Below are positions 35,495 to 45,878 of a stretch of DNA of 64,000 nucleotides, piece by piece (position 1 is the stretch's first letter; the number at the start of each line of letters is the position of its first letter). Origin of the DNA: Demetria terragena DSM 11295 (lineage in GTDB: Bacteria; Actinomycetota; Actinomycetes; Actinomycetales; Dermatophilaceae); NCBI RefSeq assembly GCF_000376825.1, contig NZ_AQXW01000004.1, forward strand, positions 1-64,000. Reading direction: 5' to 3'. The notes beneath the pieces were generated by a model. The model ran no database searches. It had not been told where the DNA came from and worked only from the letters and a program-made list of their open reading frames with translations. Both the position numbers and the translations under genes were made by a program.

Positions 35495-38191
35495 ATGGAG
35501 ACCGCTGAGATCCGCCGTCGCTGGCTGCGCTACTTCGAGCAGCACGGGCACGCCGTGGTTCCCAGCGCTCCGCTCATCTATGACGACCCGAACCTGTTGT
35601 TCGTCAACGCGGGCATGGTGCCGTTCAAGCCGTACTTGCTTGGCCAGCAGACTCCGCAATGGAAGCGCGCGACGAGCGTTCAGAAGTGCGTACGCACCGG
35701 GGACATCGAGGAGGTCGGCAAGACCTCCCGGCACGGCACGTTCTTTCAGATGAACGGCAACTTCTCCTTTGGCGACTACTTCAAAGAGGGCGCGATCACC
35801 CTCGCGTGGGGCTTGATCACCACGCCACAGTCTGAGGGTGGGTACGGCCTAGACCCCGAACGCATCTGGCCGACGGTCTTCCGCGAGGACGACGAGGCCT
35901 ACGCGATCTGGCGCGACGTTATTGGCATCCCTGAAGAGCGCATTACTCGCCGCGACGAGGAAGACAACTACTGGAGTATGGGTGTGCCCGGACCTGGCGG
36001 TCCCTCCTCAGAACTGTTCTACGACCGTGGGCCGGAGTACGGTGCCGAGGGTGGTCCGGCGGTCGATGAGGACCGCTACATGGAGTTCTGGAACCTGGTG
36101 TTCATGCAGGACGAACTGTCAGCGGTGCGTTCGAAATCTGACTTTGACGTGCAGGGCCCCCTGCCCGCGAAAAACATCGACACCGGCATGGGCCTGGAGC
36201 GGATGGCCTGCCTGCTGCAGGGCGTCGACAACCTCTATGAGATCGACGAGGTCTTCCCGGTGCTGGACCGGGCGGCTGAACTCACCGGCAAGGATTACGG
36301 CGCGCTCTCCCAGGCCGACGCGGCGCACAGCCACCCCGACGACGTCCACCTGCGCGTTGTAGCCGACCACATTCGTTCCTCGCTGATGCTGATCGGCGAC
36401 GGCGTGACGCCAGGCAACGAGGGCCGCGGCTACGTGCTGCGCCGCATGCTGCGTCGTGCGGTGCGAGCCATGCGACTCCTTGGTTACGACAAGCCAGCGT
36501 TGCCGGAGCTCTTCCCGATCAGCATTGAGCGGATGAGTCAGTCCTACCCGGAGCTGGAGGCGGACGCGGCCCGCATCAAGCAGATCGCCTACGCCGAGGA
36601 AGAAGCCTTCCGCCGCACTCTCGCGCAGGGCACGACGATCCTGGACTCAGCGGTATCCCGGGCCAAAACCGCTGCAGGAGGCGCGACGCCATCCCTCGCG
36701 GGGGACCAGGCCTTCGCCCTGCACGACACCTACGGATTCCCTATCGACCTCACCTTGGAGATGGCCGCCGAGCAGGGGGTCAAAGTCGACGAAGACGGTT
36801 TCCGCCGGTTGATGACCGAGCAGCGAGAGCGCGCCAAGGCTGACGCCAAGTCGAAGAAGTCCGGCCACGCAGACACTCACGTCTGGAAAGACCTGCGCGG
36901 CAAGGGCGCGACCGAGTTCCTCGCCTACGACGCGCTCGACTGCGAGGCAACAGTCACCGGCCTGGTGCTCGACGGAACGCAGGTCAACGAACTGCAGCCG
37001 GGCCAGAGCGGGCAGGTCATCCTGGACCGCACCACCTTCTATGCCGAATCCGGCGGGCAGATCGCCGACGACGGCATCATCGTCACGCCCCAGGGTCGCC
37101 TGCGCGTCCGCGATGTGCAGCGTCCGGTCAAGGGCCTCATTGCCCACACGGTGGAGGCGCTCGACGGCCCGGTGAGCATGGGCGACCTGGTGCAAGCCCA
37201 GGTCGATTCAGAGTGGCGCGTGTCGGCCTGCCAGGCACACTCAGGCACCCACGTCGTCCACGCGGCCCTGCGCCAGGTGCTTGGCCCGTCCGCGCTTCAG
37301 TCCGGCTCCTACAACAAGCCGGGCTACCTGAGGCTCGACTTTGCCTGGAATTCCGGGCTGTCCAGCGATACCCGTAGCGAGATCGAAGAAGTCGCCAACC
37401 TCGCGGTCCGGCAAGACCTTCCGGTCGCGGCGGCCTATATGACCCTCCCGGAAGCCAAGGACCTTGGCGCGTTGGCGCTGTTCGGAGAGACCTACGACGA
37501 GCAGGTCCGCGTCGTCGAGATCGGTGGCGAATGGTCACGAGAGCTGTGCGGTGGCACGCACGTGGCCCACTCCTCGCAGGTCGGAGCGCTCAGCCTGACA
37601 GGGGAGTCCTCCGTTGGCTCCGGCGTACGTCGGCTCGAAGCCTTCGTCGGCATGGAGGCATTGCGCTATCTCGCCAAAGAACGTGCGCTGGTCACCGAAC
37701 TCAGCCAGTTGGTCAAGGCCCAACCTGCCGAGCTCAAGGACCGAGTCGCGGAGTTGCTCGAACGAGTCAAGGAGGCGGAGCGGGCCCTCAACCAGCTGCG
37801 TCAGCAGCAGGTGCTCGCCCAAGCGGGAAGCCTCATCGACCAGGCCCGTGACCTCAATGGCGTCCGTTTCGTCGCGCACGATGGCGGCGCGCTGGACGCG
37901 GGAGACGTCCGCACTCTCGCTCTGGATCTGCGAGGACGACTGGGTGACGAGTCGCCAAGCGTCGTGGCTGTCACCGGAGGCGGCGAGCGCCCGGTCGTGG
38001 TGATCGCCACCAACGATCAAGCTCGCGGACGAGGAGTCAAGGCGGGGGACCTGGTGAAGGTCGCCGCGCAGACTCTCGGCGGTGGCGGCGGCGGCAAGCC
38101 CGACCTTGCCCAGGGTGGCGGCAGCGATCCGAGCAAGCGTGGGCTCGCCCTAGAGCAGGTCGAGCAGACTATTCGCGACATCGTTCGCTGA
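35495..38191 (+). CDS. alaS: Alanyl-tRNA synthetase
   Basis: 898 residues. Starts METAEIRRRWLRYFEQHGHA; class II core with FVNAGMVPFKPYLLG, TSVQKCVRTGDIEEVGKTSR HGTFFQMNGNFSFGDY; editing domain with zinc ligands HSGTHVVHA and CGGTHVAHSSQVG; C-terminal coiled coil (LVKAQPAELKDRVAELLERV) and Gly-rich C-Ala domain. It charges tRNA-Ala and edits Ser/Gly mistakes. ATG 35495 has AAAGGA upstream; the frame stays open 83 codons farther only because it passes through the repeat array. Confidence 0.97.
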   Translation: METAEIRRRWLRYFEQHGHAVVPSAPLIYDDPNLLFVNAGMVPFKPYLLGQQTPQWKRATSVQKCVRTGDIEEVGKTSRHGTFFQMNGNFSFGDYFKEGAITLAWGLITTPQSEGGYGLDPERIWPTVFREDDEAYAIWRDVIGIPEERITRRDEEDNYWSMGVPGPGGPSSELFYDRGPEYGAEGGPAVDEDRYMEFWNLVFMQDELSAVRSKSDFDVQGPLPAKNIDTGMGLERMACLLQGVDNLYEIDEVFPVLDRAAELTGKDYGALSQADAAHSHPDDVHLRVVADHIRSSLMLIGDGVTPGNEGRGYVLRRMLRRAVRAMRLLGYDKPALPELFPISIERMSQSYPELEADAARIKQIAYAEEEAFRRTLAQGTTILDSAVSRAKTAAGGATPSLAGDQAFALHDTYGFPIDLTLEMAAEQGVKVDEDGFRRLMTEQRERAKADAKSKKSGHADTHVWKDLRGKGATEFLAYDALDCEATVTGLVLDGTQVNELQPGQSGQVILDRTTFYAESGGQIADDGIIVTPQGRLRVRDVQRPVKGLIAHTVEALDGPVSMGDLVQAQVDSEWRVSACQAHSGTHVVHAALRQVLGPSALQSGSYNKPGYLRLDFAWNSGLSSDTRSEIEEVANLAVRQDLPVAAAYMTLPEAKDLGALALFGETYDEQVRVVEIGGEWSRELCGGTHVAHSSQVGALSLTGESSVGSGVRRLEAFVGMEALRYLAKERALVTELSQLVKAQPAELKDRVAELLERVKEAERALNQLRQQQVLAQAGSLIDQARDLNGVRFVAHDGGALDAGDVRTLALDLRGRLGDESPSVVAVTGGGERPVVVIATNDQARGRGVKAGDLVKVAAQTLGGGGGGKPDLAQGGGSDPSKRGLALEQVEQTIRDIVR

Positions 38192-38198
38192 GCCGCGG

Positions 38199-38705
38199 AT
38201 GAGACGTGGAATCCGACTGGGGGTAGATGTTGGCCAGGCCCGCGTGGGCCTGGCGGCATCGGATCCCGACGGGATTCTCGCGACCCCAGTCGAGACGGTT
38301 GCTCGTGATCGCGACGGCCGCAAAGACATCCGGCATATCGCGCAGATTGCTCGAGACCGCGACGCCATCGAGATTCTGGTCGGGCTCCCCATCGGCCTGT
38401 CCGGCCGGGAAGGCGAGGCGGCGGACGGGGCACGTGCCTGGGCCCGCGAGTTGAAGAAGGAACTGGCGTCGACCGGGGTACGGTTGGTGGACGAACGCCT
38501 CACCACGGTGGATGCGCATCGATCACTGCGCGACAGCGGACTACGGATGCACGAGCATCGTGCGCACATTGATCAGCAGGCAGCTGTGCTCATTCTGCAA
38601 GTCGCGCTTGACTCCGAGCGCCTCACCGGACAGCCTGCCGGTGAATTAGTCGGCGGACGAAAGCCGCGTACGAAGCGTTCAGCCCACCCGAAAGGTGAGG
38701 AATGA
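38199..38705 (+). CDS. ruvX: RuvX/YqgF family Holliday-junction resolvase-like / pre-16S rRNA nuclease
   Basis: 168 residues. RNase H-like fold: IRLGVDVGQARVGLAASDPDG (first catalytic Asp), IEILVGLPIGLSGREGEAA, VRLVDERLTTVDAHRSLR (Glu/Arg), and HIDQQAAVLILQVALD (final Asp). In E. coli YqgF processes the 5' end of 16S rRNA. It begins 8 bases after alaS and overlaps mltG by 4 nt, the common alaS-ruvX-mltG-aroE order. Confidence 0.92.
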   Translation: MRRGIRLGVDVGQARVGLAASDPDGILATPVETVARDRDGRKDIRHIAQIARDRDAIEILVGLPIGLSGREGEAADGARAWARELKKELASTGVRLVDERLTTVDAHRSLRDSGLRMHEHRAHIDQQAAVLILQVALDSERLTGQPAGELVGGRKPRTKRSAHPKGEE

Positions 38706-39907
38706 AAGACCCGCATCTCGAAGATTCGCTCTTCGGGGATGAGCCCGAGCGGCGGCCAGAGCATGCCGCTGCGCAGCCACCACCGCGCAATCGCCGAGAG
38801 CACCGCGAGCATGTCGACTACGGTGACCCGTTCGATGAGGAGCCTCGTCAGCCCCGACGGTGGATCCCGATCGTTATTGCGCTCGCCTTGGTGGTGGGCG
38901 GCGGTGGGATCGCGTTGAAGACCCTCGGGTTGGGTGTGCCGTCGCTGAGTCTCGGATCCAGTGACGAAGGCGACTACTCGGGCGAGGGCCACGGCAGCGC
39001 TGAGGTCAAAGTCAGTAAAGGCGATACCGGGTATGACATTGGCGCGAGCCTCGCGGATGCGGGAGTCGTGAAATCCGCGTCCACATTCGCGGCGGTGTTC
39101 GGCGCCGACCCGGAGGCGGCGAAGGTCCGACCAGGCACCTACGCGATGCGCAAGGAAATGAGTTCGTCGTCAGCGCTGGCACTCATGCTGGACCCGTCCA
39201 GCCGCCAGAACGGCGGCGTGACCATCCCGGAGGGCCTGTGGGCTTCGGAGATTTTTGAGCGTCTGTCGAAGGCGACCGGACAACCGGTCGCGGACTACAA
39301 GAAGGTGAAGTCCGCCGACTTGGGCTTGCCCGCGGGCGCCGAAGGCAATATGGAGGGCTATCTCTTTCCCTCAACCTACGAGTTCTCCGACGACGAAAGC
39401 GCCAGCGATCAGTTGAAGCGGATGGTCACGGAGTTTGAGAAGCAAGTCAAACCCCTGGGCATCAGCCCCGCAGAGATGCATAGGACGGTCACGATCGCCA
39501 GCATCGTGCAGTCGGAGTCTCCTGGTGGCCAGGACGACGACAAGGTCGCACGGGTGATCCTCAACCGTATGCAGGACGGCGGCGAGACGGCCGGCAAGCT
39601 GCAGATGGATTCCTCCATCCATTTCGCCTTGAAGAAGCGCGGCACGATTACCACCTCAGACCAGGATCGGGCGGTCAAGAGCCCGTACAACACCTATGAG
39701 GAACAGGGTTTGCCTCCCGGTCCGATTAGCAACCCCGGACTGGCGGCGCTCAAGGCGGCGTCGAACCCTGCAGAGGGGGACTGGATCTATTTCGTCACAG
39801 TCAACCCGGAGACGGGCCAGACGAAGTTCGCGACGGACAAGAACGGCCATGATGCGAACGTGCGGGAGTTCCAAGCCTGGTGCAAGAAGAACGACGGAAA
39901 GTGCTGA
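38702..39907 (+). CDS. mltG: Endolytic murein transglycosylase MltG (YceG)
   Basis: 401 residues. A 50-residue charged cytoplasmic part, one membrane helix (about residues 54-72), then an extracellular LysM-like subdomain (EVKVSKGDTGYDIGASLADA) and the catalytic YceG domain: NMEGYLFPSTYEFSDDE, TIASIVQSESPGGQDDDKVA RVILNRM, and MDSSIHFALKKRG, SPYNTYEEQGLPPGPISNPG LAAL. The catalytic Glu is that of VQSES. It cuts nascent glycan strands and sets their length. ATG overlaps ruvX, and the stop overlaps the aroE ATG. Confidence 0.94.
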   Translation: MKDPHLEDSLFGDEPERRPEHAAAQPPPRNRREHREHVDYGDPFDEEPRQPRRWIPIVIALALVVGGGGIALKTLGLGVPSLSLGSSDEGDYSGEGHGSAEVKVSKGDTGYDIGASLADAGVVKSASTFAAVFGADPEAAKVRPGTYAMRKEMSSSSALALMLDPSSRQNGGVTIPEGLWASEIFERLSKATGQPVADYKKVKSADLGLPAGAEGNMEGYLFPSTYEFSDDESASDQLKRMVTEFEKQVKPLGISPAEMHRTVTIASIVQSESPGGQDDDKVARVILNRMQDGGETAGKLQMDSSIHFALKKRGTITTSDQDRAVKSPYNTYEEQGLPPGPISNPGLAALKAASNPAEGDWIYFVTVNPETGQTKFATDKNGHDANVREFQAWCKKNDGKC

Positions 39908-40755
39908 TGGCGCGGTCGCGAGCGGCCGTGTTGGGCTCACCCATCGAGCACAGCCTGTCACCTGTTCTCCATCGAGCGGCCTACGCCGAGCGTGGTCTGC
40001 ACGACTGGGCGTATTCCTCCCATGACGTGAAGGTGCCAGAGCTTCGCGACTTTTTGCTCAGCCTGGGTCCGCACTGGCGCGGCCTATCGATCACCATGCC
40101 CCTTAAGGAGGAGGCATTGATGGTGGCCGAGCAGGCCAGCCCGACCGCCTTGCAAGTCGGCGCGGCGAACACCTTGATCCGCCGAAATGACGGTGGCTGG
40201 GATGCGGAAAATACCGACGTTCACGGTGCCACCGCTGCGCTGGCCGGTGCGTTCGCCACCACCTCGAAACCGATCACTAGCGCCGCGGTCATCGGGTCTG
40301 GTGCCACGGCGCGGGCGGTGCTCGCCGGGTTGCATCACCTGAACGTGCAGGCGGTGACCTTCGTTGTCCGCAAGGGCGTACGCGAGAGCACTAGGGCGCA
40401 AGCACTGGATCACGGATTCTCCCTGAACTCAGTCAATTTCACCGATCCGGTGGGTGATTGGGCGCAGGCCGATGTACTGGTCAACACCACACCCAGCGGA
40501 GCTGCTACTCCGTTGGCTGCGGCGCTTGAGCAGACACAGGCACCATCGGGCCAGGTCGTGCTGGATTGTTCTTACGCCGATTGGCCCACGGATTTCGCCC
40601 AGGCGTGCGAACAGCGCGGGTCGACTGTGGTCTCCGGTGTGGAGATGCTGGTGCACCAGGCCGCGGCCCAGTTTGAGTTGATGACGGGTCTTCAAGCCCC
40701 GGTGGAGGCCATGCAAACCGCGGGCCGAGCGGCATTGTCGGCTGACCGCGCGTGA
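39907..40755 (+). CDS. aroE: Shikimate dehydrogenase
   Basis: 282 residues. Substrate-binding [18 protein letters not shown], catalytic Lys in [11 protein letters not shown], Asp in [13 protein letters not shown], then a Rossmann domain with [20 protein letters not shown]. Reduces 3-dehydroshikimate with NADPH. The cofactor-loop after the second strand reads VVRKGVRE, with a basic residue as usual for NADP. ATG shares its A with the mltG stop (TGATG). A longer frame start at 39880 would overlap mltG. Confidence 0.93.
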   Translation: MARSRAAVLGSPIEHSLSPVLHRAAYAERGLHDWAYSSHDVKVPELRDFLLSLGPHWRGLSITMPLKEEALMVAEQASPTALQVGAANTLIRRNDGGWDAENTDVHGATAALAGAFATTSKPITSAAVIGSGATARAVLAGLHHLNVQAVTFVVRKGVRESTRAQALDHGFSLNSVNFTDPVGDWAQADVLVNTTPSGAATPLAAALEQTQAPSGQVVLDCSYADWPTDFAQACEQRGSTVVSGVEMLVHQAAAQFELMTGLQAPVEAMQTAGRAALSADRA

Positions 40756-40789
40756 GCCTCCTGAGCCTCGACATGGAAGGATCGCCGTC

Positions 40790-42004
40790 ATGCTGCGCTG
40801 GATGACCGCTGGAGAGTCCCATGGGCCGGCGTTGGTGGCCGTACTCGAGGGTTTGCCCGCTGGCGTCGAACTCCGAACCGCTGACCTGCAGGCCGCCTTG
40901 GCACGGCGACGTCTTGGCTACGGTCGGGGCGCGCGGATGTCCTTCGAAAAGGACCAGGTGAGCCTCCTTGGCGGATTCCGTCATGGCTCCTCGATCGGCT
41001 CGCCGGTCGCTCTTCACATTGCCAACACCGAGTGGCCCAAGTGGCAGACGGTGATGAGTCCTGAGCCGGTCGAGGACGCCGACCTCGCCGCGGCAAACGA
41101 TGTGGGCGCGGAGAAGGAACTGGCGCGCAACCGACCCCTGACGCGGCCCCGCCCGGGGCATGCTGACCTCGTGGGCATGCAGAAGTATGGCTTTGATGAG
41201 GCCCGCCCCATTCTTGAGCGCGCTTCGGCACGCGAGACTGCGGCGCGGGTGGCTCTGGGCCAGGTAGCAGCAAATTTCCTTCTCCAGGCGTACGGCATCC
41301 GGCTGGTCTCGCACACGATCTCGATCGGTGAAGGCCGCGTGGCCGATGGCGCCACCTTGCCGACGCCCGATGACGTCGAGCGGCTCGACGCCGACCCGGT
41401 ACGCACCTTGGACGCCGACGGTTCAGCCGCCATGGTGGCCGCGGTCGATGCGGCGCGGAAGGCCGGAGACACTCTCGGCGGGGTCGTCGAGGTGCTCGCC
41501 TATGGGCTTCCGCCGGGTCTTGGATCGCACGTGCACTGGGACCGCCGTCTCGACAGTCGCCTGGCGGGCGCGTTAATGGGCATCCAGGCCATTAAGGGCG
41601 TCGAGATTGGCGACGGATTCCAGACGGCGGCTCGCCGTGGATCGGTGGCCCATGACGAGATCGTGCGCGCGGACGGCACCCTCACCCGGACGTCCGGTCG
41701 CGCGGGCGGGTCCGAGGGAGGTATGTCCACCGGCGATCCGCTGCGAGTGCGGGCGGCGATGAAGCCGATCAGTACGGTGCCACGGGCACTGCAGACCATC
41801 GACGTCGCCAACGGCGAAGCGGCGACGGCGATACACCAGCGGTCCGATGTGTGCGCCGTCCCGGCGGCCGGCGTGGTCGCCGAGGCGATGGTTGCCCTTG
41901 TGGTGGCCGAGGCGTGCGTCGAGAAGTTCGGCGGCGACTCCGTTGCTGAGACTCGCCGTAACTACGAGAACTATCTGGCAAACATTCCCAAGGTCATGCG
42001 CTGA
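40790..42004 (+). CDS. aroC: Chorismate synthase
   Basis: 404 residues. [20 protein letters not shown] is the signature start, followed by [52 protein letters not shown] and the FMN-binding [28 protein letters not shown]. It makes chorismate from EPSP with reduced FMN. The gene starts 34 bases after aroE and shares one base with the aroK start. Confidence 0.97.
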   Translation: MLRWMTAGESHGPALVAVLEGLPAGVELRTADLQAALARRRLGYGRGARMSFEKDQVSLLGGFRHGSSIGSPVALHIANTEWPKWQTVMSPEPVEDADLAAANDVGAEKELARNRPLTRPRPGHADLVGMQKYGFDEARPILERASARETAARVALGQVAANFLLQAYGIRLVSHTISIGEGRVADGATLPTPDDVERLDADPVRTLDADGSAAMVAAVDAARKAGDTLGGVVEVLAYGLPPGLGSHVHWDRRLDSRLAGALMGIQAIKGVEIGDGFQTAARRGSVAHDEIVRADGTLTRTSGRAGGSEGGMSTGDPLRVRAAMKPISTVPRALQTIDVANGEAATAIHQRSDVCAVPAAGVVAEAMVALVVAEACVEKFGGDSVAETRRNYENYLANIPKVMR

Positions 42005-42525
42005 TGAGTCACCAGCGACGCCCGGTGGTCCTCATCGGCCCCCCGGGAGCAGGAAAGAGCACGGTAGGTCGGGCTCTCGCAGAGCAATCGAGCCGGGAAT
42101 TCCTCGATACAGACGCGATGGTCGAGCAGACCGAGGGCCGCACGATCTCCGAGATCTTTGTCGACGACGGTGAACCTCGTTTTCGCGAACTTGAGGCTGC
42201 GGCGGTTCTCCGGGCGCTCAAGGAATCCGATGGTGTTATCGCGCTCGGCGGTGGTGCTCCGATGCAGGCCGTCGTCCAGGAGGCGCTCGCCGGCCATCAG
42301 GTGGTGTTCCTCGAGGTCAGTATTCGGGATGCTGCGCGTCGGGTCGGATTCGATCAGAGTCGCCCCCTGCTGGCGGTCAATCCACGCGCTCAGTGGACAC
42401 GACTCATGGGGCAGCGCCGACCGACGTATGAGCACCTCGCGACCGTGACGGTGGAGACGTCCGGACGGACACCTGAGGAGATCGCCCAGGAGATTGCGCA
42501 GGCGATGGAGGCTCTCGGTGACTGA
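42004..42525 (+). CDS. aroK: Shikimate kinase
   Basis: 173 residues. Walker A LIGPPGAGKSTVGRALAE, shikimate-binding DTDAMVEQ and FRELEAAAVLRAL, GGGAPM motif, and lid RVGFDQSRPLLAVNPRAQWT. Phosphorylates shikimate. Start shares a base with aroC's stop; its last 8 bases overlap aroB. Confidence 0.95.
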   Translation: MSHQRRPVVLIGPPGAGKSTVGRALAEQSSREFLDTDAMVEQTEGRTISEIFVDDGEPRFRELEAAAVLRALKESDGVIALGGGAPMQAVVQEALAGHQVVFLEVSIRDAARRVGFDQSRPLLAVNPRAQWTRLMGQRRPTYEHLATVTVETSGRTPEEIAQEIAQAMEALGD

Positions 42526-43603
42526 GGACCCAGTAGTGATTCCCGTGGGCGGCGCCTACAACGTGCTCATCGGCACAGGACTGTGGGATCGCCTTGGCGG
42601 CCTCCTTGGCGACCAGACGCAGCGGGTGCTCCTCATCCATGCGCCCGGGGTGCGCCACCTCATACCCGCGATCGAAGCGGCGTTGCGCCAGGGTGAGCGC
42701 AAGGTTGTCGTTGTTGAGACTCCCGACGCCGAACAGGCAAAGACCGCAACGGTACTCACCGAGTTGTGGTCTACTCTCGGCCAGCACGACTTCACGCGCA
42801 GCGATGCCGTTGTGGCGGTCGGCGGGGGAGCAACGACCGACCTCGGGGGCTACGTCGCGGCCTCCTGGCTGCGCGGAGTTCGAGTCATCCAGGTGCCGAC
42901 AACACTGCTGGGCATGGTGGATGCCGCGGTCGGTGGCAAGACCGGGATTAACACGGCTGAGGGGAAAAACCTCGTCGGAGCGTTCCATGAGCCAGCCGCC
43001 GTGCTCATCGACCCCTCGGTGTTGGAGACCTTGCCCGCCCGCGACCTGGTGGCAGGCCTTGCCGAGGTCATCAAGTGCGGGTTTATTGCGGATCCCGTCA
43101 TTCTTGAGCTGATCGAGGCTGACCCGCAGGCCGCTCTCGCCGTTGGTGGGGAGGTGTTGCGTGAGTTGATCCAGCGCGCTGTTCAGGTCAAGGCTGAGGT
43201 GGTCGCAGCGGACCTGCGGGAGTCTTCCTTGCGCGAGATCCTGAACTACGGACACACCTTCGCGCACGCCATTGAGCACGTCGAAAACTACACCTGGCGG
43301 CACGGCGATGCCGTGGCCGTGGGCATGGTCTATGTCGCCGAACTCGCCCACCGTGCAGGCTTGCTCGACGAATCACTGCTCGCTCGGCACCGCGCGGTGT
43401 TGTCCTCGGTCGGCCTACCCTTCGAATACGGCGGTGCCGCAGATTTCGAGGCACTCATGACCGCGATGCGTCGCGACAAGAAGACCCGTGGCTCGTTACT
43501 GCGGTTCGTGGTGCTTGATGGCGACGTTGCGCGTCCAACGCGGCTTGAGGGTCCTGAGGGCGCGTGGTTGCGTGGCGCCTACGACGCAGTGCGGGCCTCC
43601 TAG
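42518..43603 (+). CDS. aroB: 3-dehydroquinate synthase
   Basis: 361 residues. NAD- and metal-binding dehydroquinate synthase fold: VVAVGGGATTDLGGYVAASW, VIQVPTTLLGMVDAAVGGKT, EGKNLVGAFHEPAAVLID, and metal ligands Glu in GLAEVIKCG and His in LNYGHTFAHAIEH plus TWRHGDAVAVGMVY. It opens the shikimate pathway's ring chemistry. GTG 42518 overlaps aroK by 8 nt. Its stop codon overlaps the stop of the convergent next gene. Confidence 0.95.
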   Translation: MTEDPVVIPVGGAYNVLIGTGLWDRLGGLLGDQTQRVLLIHAPGVRHLIPAIEAALRQGERKVVVVETPDAEQAKTATVLTELWSTLGQHDFTRSDAVVAVGGGATTDLGGYVAASWLRGVRVIQVPTTLLGMVDAAVGGKTGINTAEGKNLVGAFHEPAAVLIDPSVLETLPARDLVAGLAEVIKCGFIADPVILELIEADPQAALAVGGEVLRELIQRAVQVKAEVVAADLRESSLREILNYGHTFAHAIEHVENYTWRHGDAVAVGMVYVAELAHRAGLLDESLLARHRAVLSSVGLPFEYGGAADFEALMTAMRRDKKTRGSLLRFVVLDGDVARPTRLEGPEGAWLRGAYDAVRAS

Positions 43604-45162
43604 CGCGTTGTGGCCGAGTTCGGCGCGTGGCCTCCGGTCGGCGCACCACTCATCACCGAGTTGATCTCATCCTGGAGCCGCGGCCCGAGCACGCCCCATC
43701 CAGGCTCGTAGCCGTAGACGTGCCGCAATGTCTCACCGGAGCGCGTCCGGTCCAGCAGTTCGATGTCGTCGGGATCGATGAGCCCCGGATGCAGCACACC
43801 CACGGCCTCGGCGACCTTGAGTAGGTCGCGCCGCATGGTGCGGATGTAGTTCGTCAGCCGTTCGGACTTGCTGTCCGGGTCCAATCCGCGAGCCAGCCAC
43901 GGGTGCTGTGTCGCGACACCGGTCGGGCATTCGCCGGTATGGCACTTCTGGGCTTGAATGCACCCGACCGAGAGCATCGCTTCCCGCGCGACGTGAATGA
44001 GGTCGGCTCCAAGGGCCATGGCGACCGTGGCCGACTTGGGCAAGCCGAGCTTGGCCGACCCGACAAATACCACGTCATCGGTCAACCCAGCGGCCGCGAA
44101 TTCCTTGTAGACACGGGTGAATCCGACCAGGAAGGGGAGTGCGACCGAATCGGCGAAGACGAGCGGGGCCGCGCCCGTACCGCCTTCGCCGCCATCGACA
44201 GTGATGAAGTCGACGCCGCGATCTGTCTCGGTCATTTGGGTGACCAGATGCTGCCAGAACGTCATATCGCCGACGGCCGACTTGATGCCCACGGGCAGGC
44301 CTGTCTCGGTCGCCACGAACTCGACCCAGTCGAGCATCGAATCGACATCCTGGAACTCAGCATGGCGAGATGGGCTGATGACGTCCTTGCCGACCGGCAC
44401 ACCGCGAATCTGAGCGATTTCCTCGGTCACTTTCGCGCCGGGGAGGACGCCCCCGAGTCCAGGTTTGGCGCCTTGGCTGAGCTTGATCTCGATGGCGCGG
44501 ACGGGCGCACCCGCGACCAGATCCTTGAGTTTGGCGATGTCGAAGCGACCGAGTTCATCCCGGCAGCCGAAGTATCCGGTTCCAATCTGCAGGATGAGAT
44601 CTCCGCCCTTGCGATGGTGCGAGGACAGTCCACCCTCACCCGTGTTGTGCAATGCGCCGGCGCCGGCAACACCGCGATTGATGGCCTCGATGGCGGGTCC
44701 GGACAGTGATCCGAAACTCATCGCTGAGACGTTAAGCACCGACCCAGGGCGGTAGGCCTTAGCCCGCCCGCGTGCGGCACCAAGGACCTTCGCGCACGGC
44801 AGGTTAGCTTCCTCAGAGTGCATTCCCTCAGCGGGCACGGTGTCGCTAAAGGTGCGGTGTTTGATGATCGGGTAGCCGACGAGGTTCTCGATGTCGTCAT
44901 CGGTGCCGAAACCGAAGTAGTTGTTCTGTCCCTTGGCGGAGGCATAGATCCAGGACCGTTGGTCGCGACTGAACGGCCGTTCCTCGTCGTTGCTGGAGAT
45001 GATGTATTGGCGCAGCTCTGGTCCCACCAATTCCAAGAGATAACGCCCATGTCCGAGCACGGGAAAGTTGCGCAGGATGGCGTGCTTCTTCTGGGTGAGA
45101 TCGCGGGCTGCGACGCCCGCGGTGAGGAGTGCGGCAATTCCGGCAGCGTGGGTCCAAGCCAT
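43600..45162 (-). CDS. FMN-binding glutamate-synthase-family protein (stand-alone GltB core)
   Basis: 520 residues from ATG 45162; in-frame ATGs at 45180 and 45195 would add 6 or 11 residues. An N-terminal hydrophobic helix (AAGIAALLTAGVAA) anchors it to the membrane. The core is the FMN barrel of glutamate synthase: NVSAMSFGSLSGPAIEAINR, GEGGLSSHHRKGGDLILQIG, EIKLSQGAKPGLGGVLPGAK, ITVDGGEGGTGAAPLVFADS, and a 3Fe-4S Cys set CIQAQKCHTGECPTG. The amidotransferase domain of GltB is missing, so it is not a full glutamate synthase; such proteins are FMN oxidoreductases of unknown substrate. It converges on aroB with overlapping stops. Confidence 0.9.
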   Translation of the reverse strand: MAWTHAAGIAALLTAGVAARDLTQKKHAILRNFPVLGHGRYLLELVGPELRQYIISSNDEERPFSRDQRSWIYASAKGQNNYFGFGTDDDIENLVGYPIIKHRTFSDTVPAEGMHSEEANLPCAKVLGAARGRAKAYRPGSVLNVSAMSFGSLSGPAIEAINRGVAGAGALHNTGEGGLSSHHRKGGDLILQIGTGYFGCRDELGRFDIAKLKDLVAGAPVRAIEIKLSQGAKPGLGGVLPGAKVTEEIAQIRGVPVGKDVISPSRHAEFQDVDSMLDWVEFVATETGLPVGIKSAVGDMTFWQHLVTQMTETDRGVDFITVDGGEGGTGAAPLVFADSVALPFLVGFTRVYKEFAAAGLTDDVVFVGSAKLGLPKSATVAMALGADLIHVAREAMLSVGCIQAQKCHTGECPTGVATQHPWLARGLDPDSKSERLTNYIRTMRRDLLKVAEAVGVLHPGLIDPDDIELLDRTRSGETLRHVYGYEPGWGVLGPRLQDEINSVMSGAPTGGHAPNSATTR

Positions 45163-45246
45163 AGGGCGAGTCTGGCGCATGCCGGGCGGTTTCATCCACC
45201 GTTTGGGGCCTGACCATTGCGGCTTAAAGCACTCGGTGTCGCCCGG

Positions 45247-45252
45247 TAGACT
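45247..45252 (+). promoter_or_regulatory. Possible efp -10 box
   Basis: TAGACT with a weak TTAAAG 17 bases upstream (45224-45229). It would give a leader of about 60 bases before the efp ATG. Confidence 0.4.
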
Positions 45253-45320
45253 GTGCGAGATCCCTTTACACCTCGCGGGCCCCGGCGCGTCCGCAGGAGT
45301 TTCGACGAGCAGAGAGACCT

Positions 45321-45878
45321 ATGGCTTCCACGAACGATCTGAAAAACGGCATGGTGCTCAAGATTGACAACAACCTGTGGTCGATCATCGAGTTCCAGCA
45401 CGTCAAGCCTGGCAAGGGTCCGGCGTTCGTGCGCACCAAGATGAAGAACGTCCTGTCGGGCAAGATCATCGACAAGACCTTCAACGCGGGCCTCAAGGTA
45501 GAAACGGCAACCGTCGACCGGGCGGACATGCAGTTCCTCTATCGCGATGGCGACGACTTCGTGTTCATGGACACCAAGACGTACGACCAGATCAACGTCC
45601 CAGAGGCCACCGTGGGCAGTGCTGCCAACTTCCTTCTGGAGAGCAACGAGGCGATCGTCGCGCAAAACGAGGGAACCGTCCTGTATGTCGAGTTGCCGGC
45701 CTCGGTGGTGCTGGAAATCACGCAGACCGACCCGGGCCTGCAAGGGGACCGTTCCACTGGCGGCACCAAGCCAGCCACCCTGGAGACTGGCGCCGAGATC
45801 CAGGTGCCGCTGTTCTTGGAGACCGGCACCAAGGTCAAGGTCGACACCCGCGACGGGTCCTATCTGGGGCGTGCGTGA
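45321..45878 (+). CDS. efp: Elongation factor P
   Basis: 185 residues. [19 protein letters not shown] and [20 protein letters not shown] form the KOW-like first domain; the loop tip after VKPGKG has Lys as usual. [22 protein letters not shown] is the middle OB domain and the C-terminus [28 protein letters not shown] is typical. EF-P relieves ribosome stalling at polyproline. It begins after a GCAGAGAGACCT leader and overlaps nusB by 4 nt. Confidence 0.97.
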   Translation: MASTNDLKNGMVLKIDNNLWSIIEFQHVKPGKGPAFVRTKMKNVLSGKIIDKTFNAGLKVETATVDRADMQFLYRDGDDFVFMDTKTYDQINVPEATVGSAANFLLESNEAIVAQNEGTVLYVELPASVVLEITQTDPGLQGDRSTGGTKPATLETGAEIQVPLFLETGTKVKVDTRDGSYLGRA

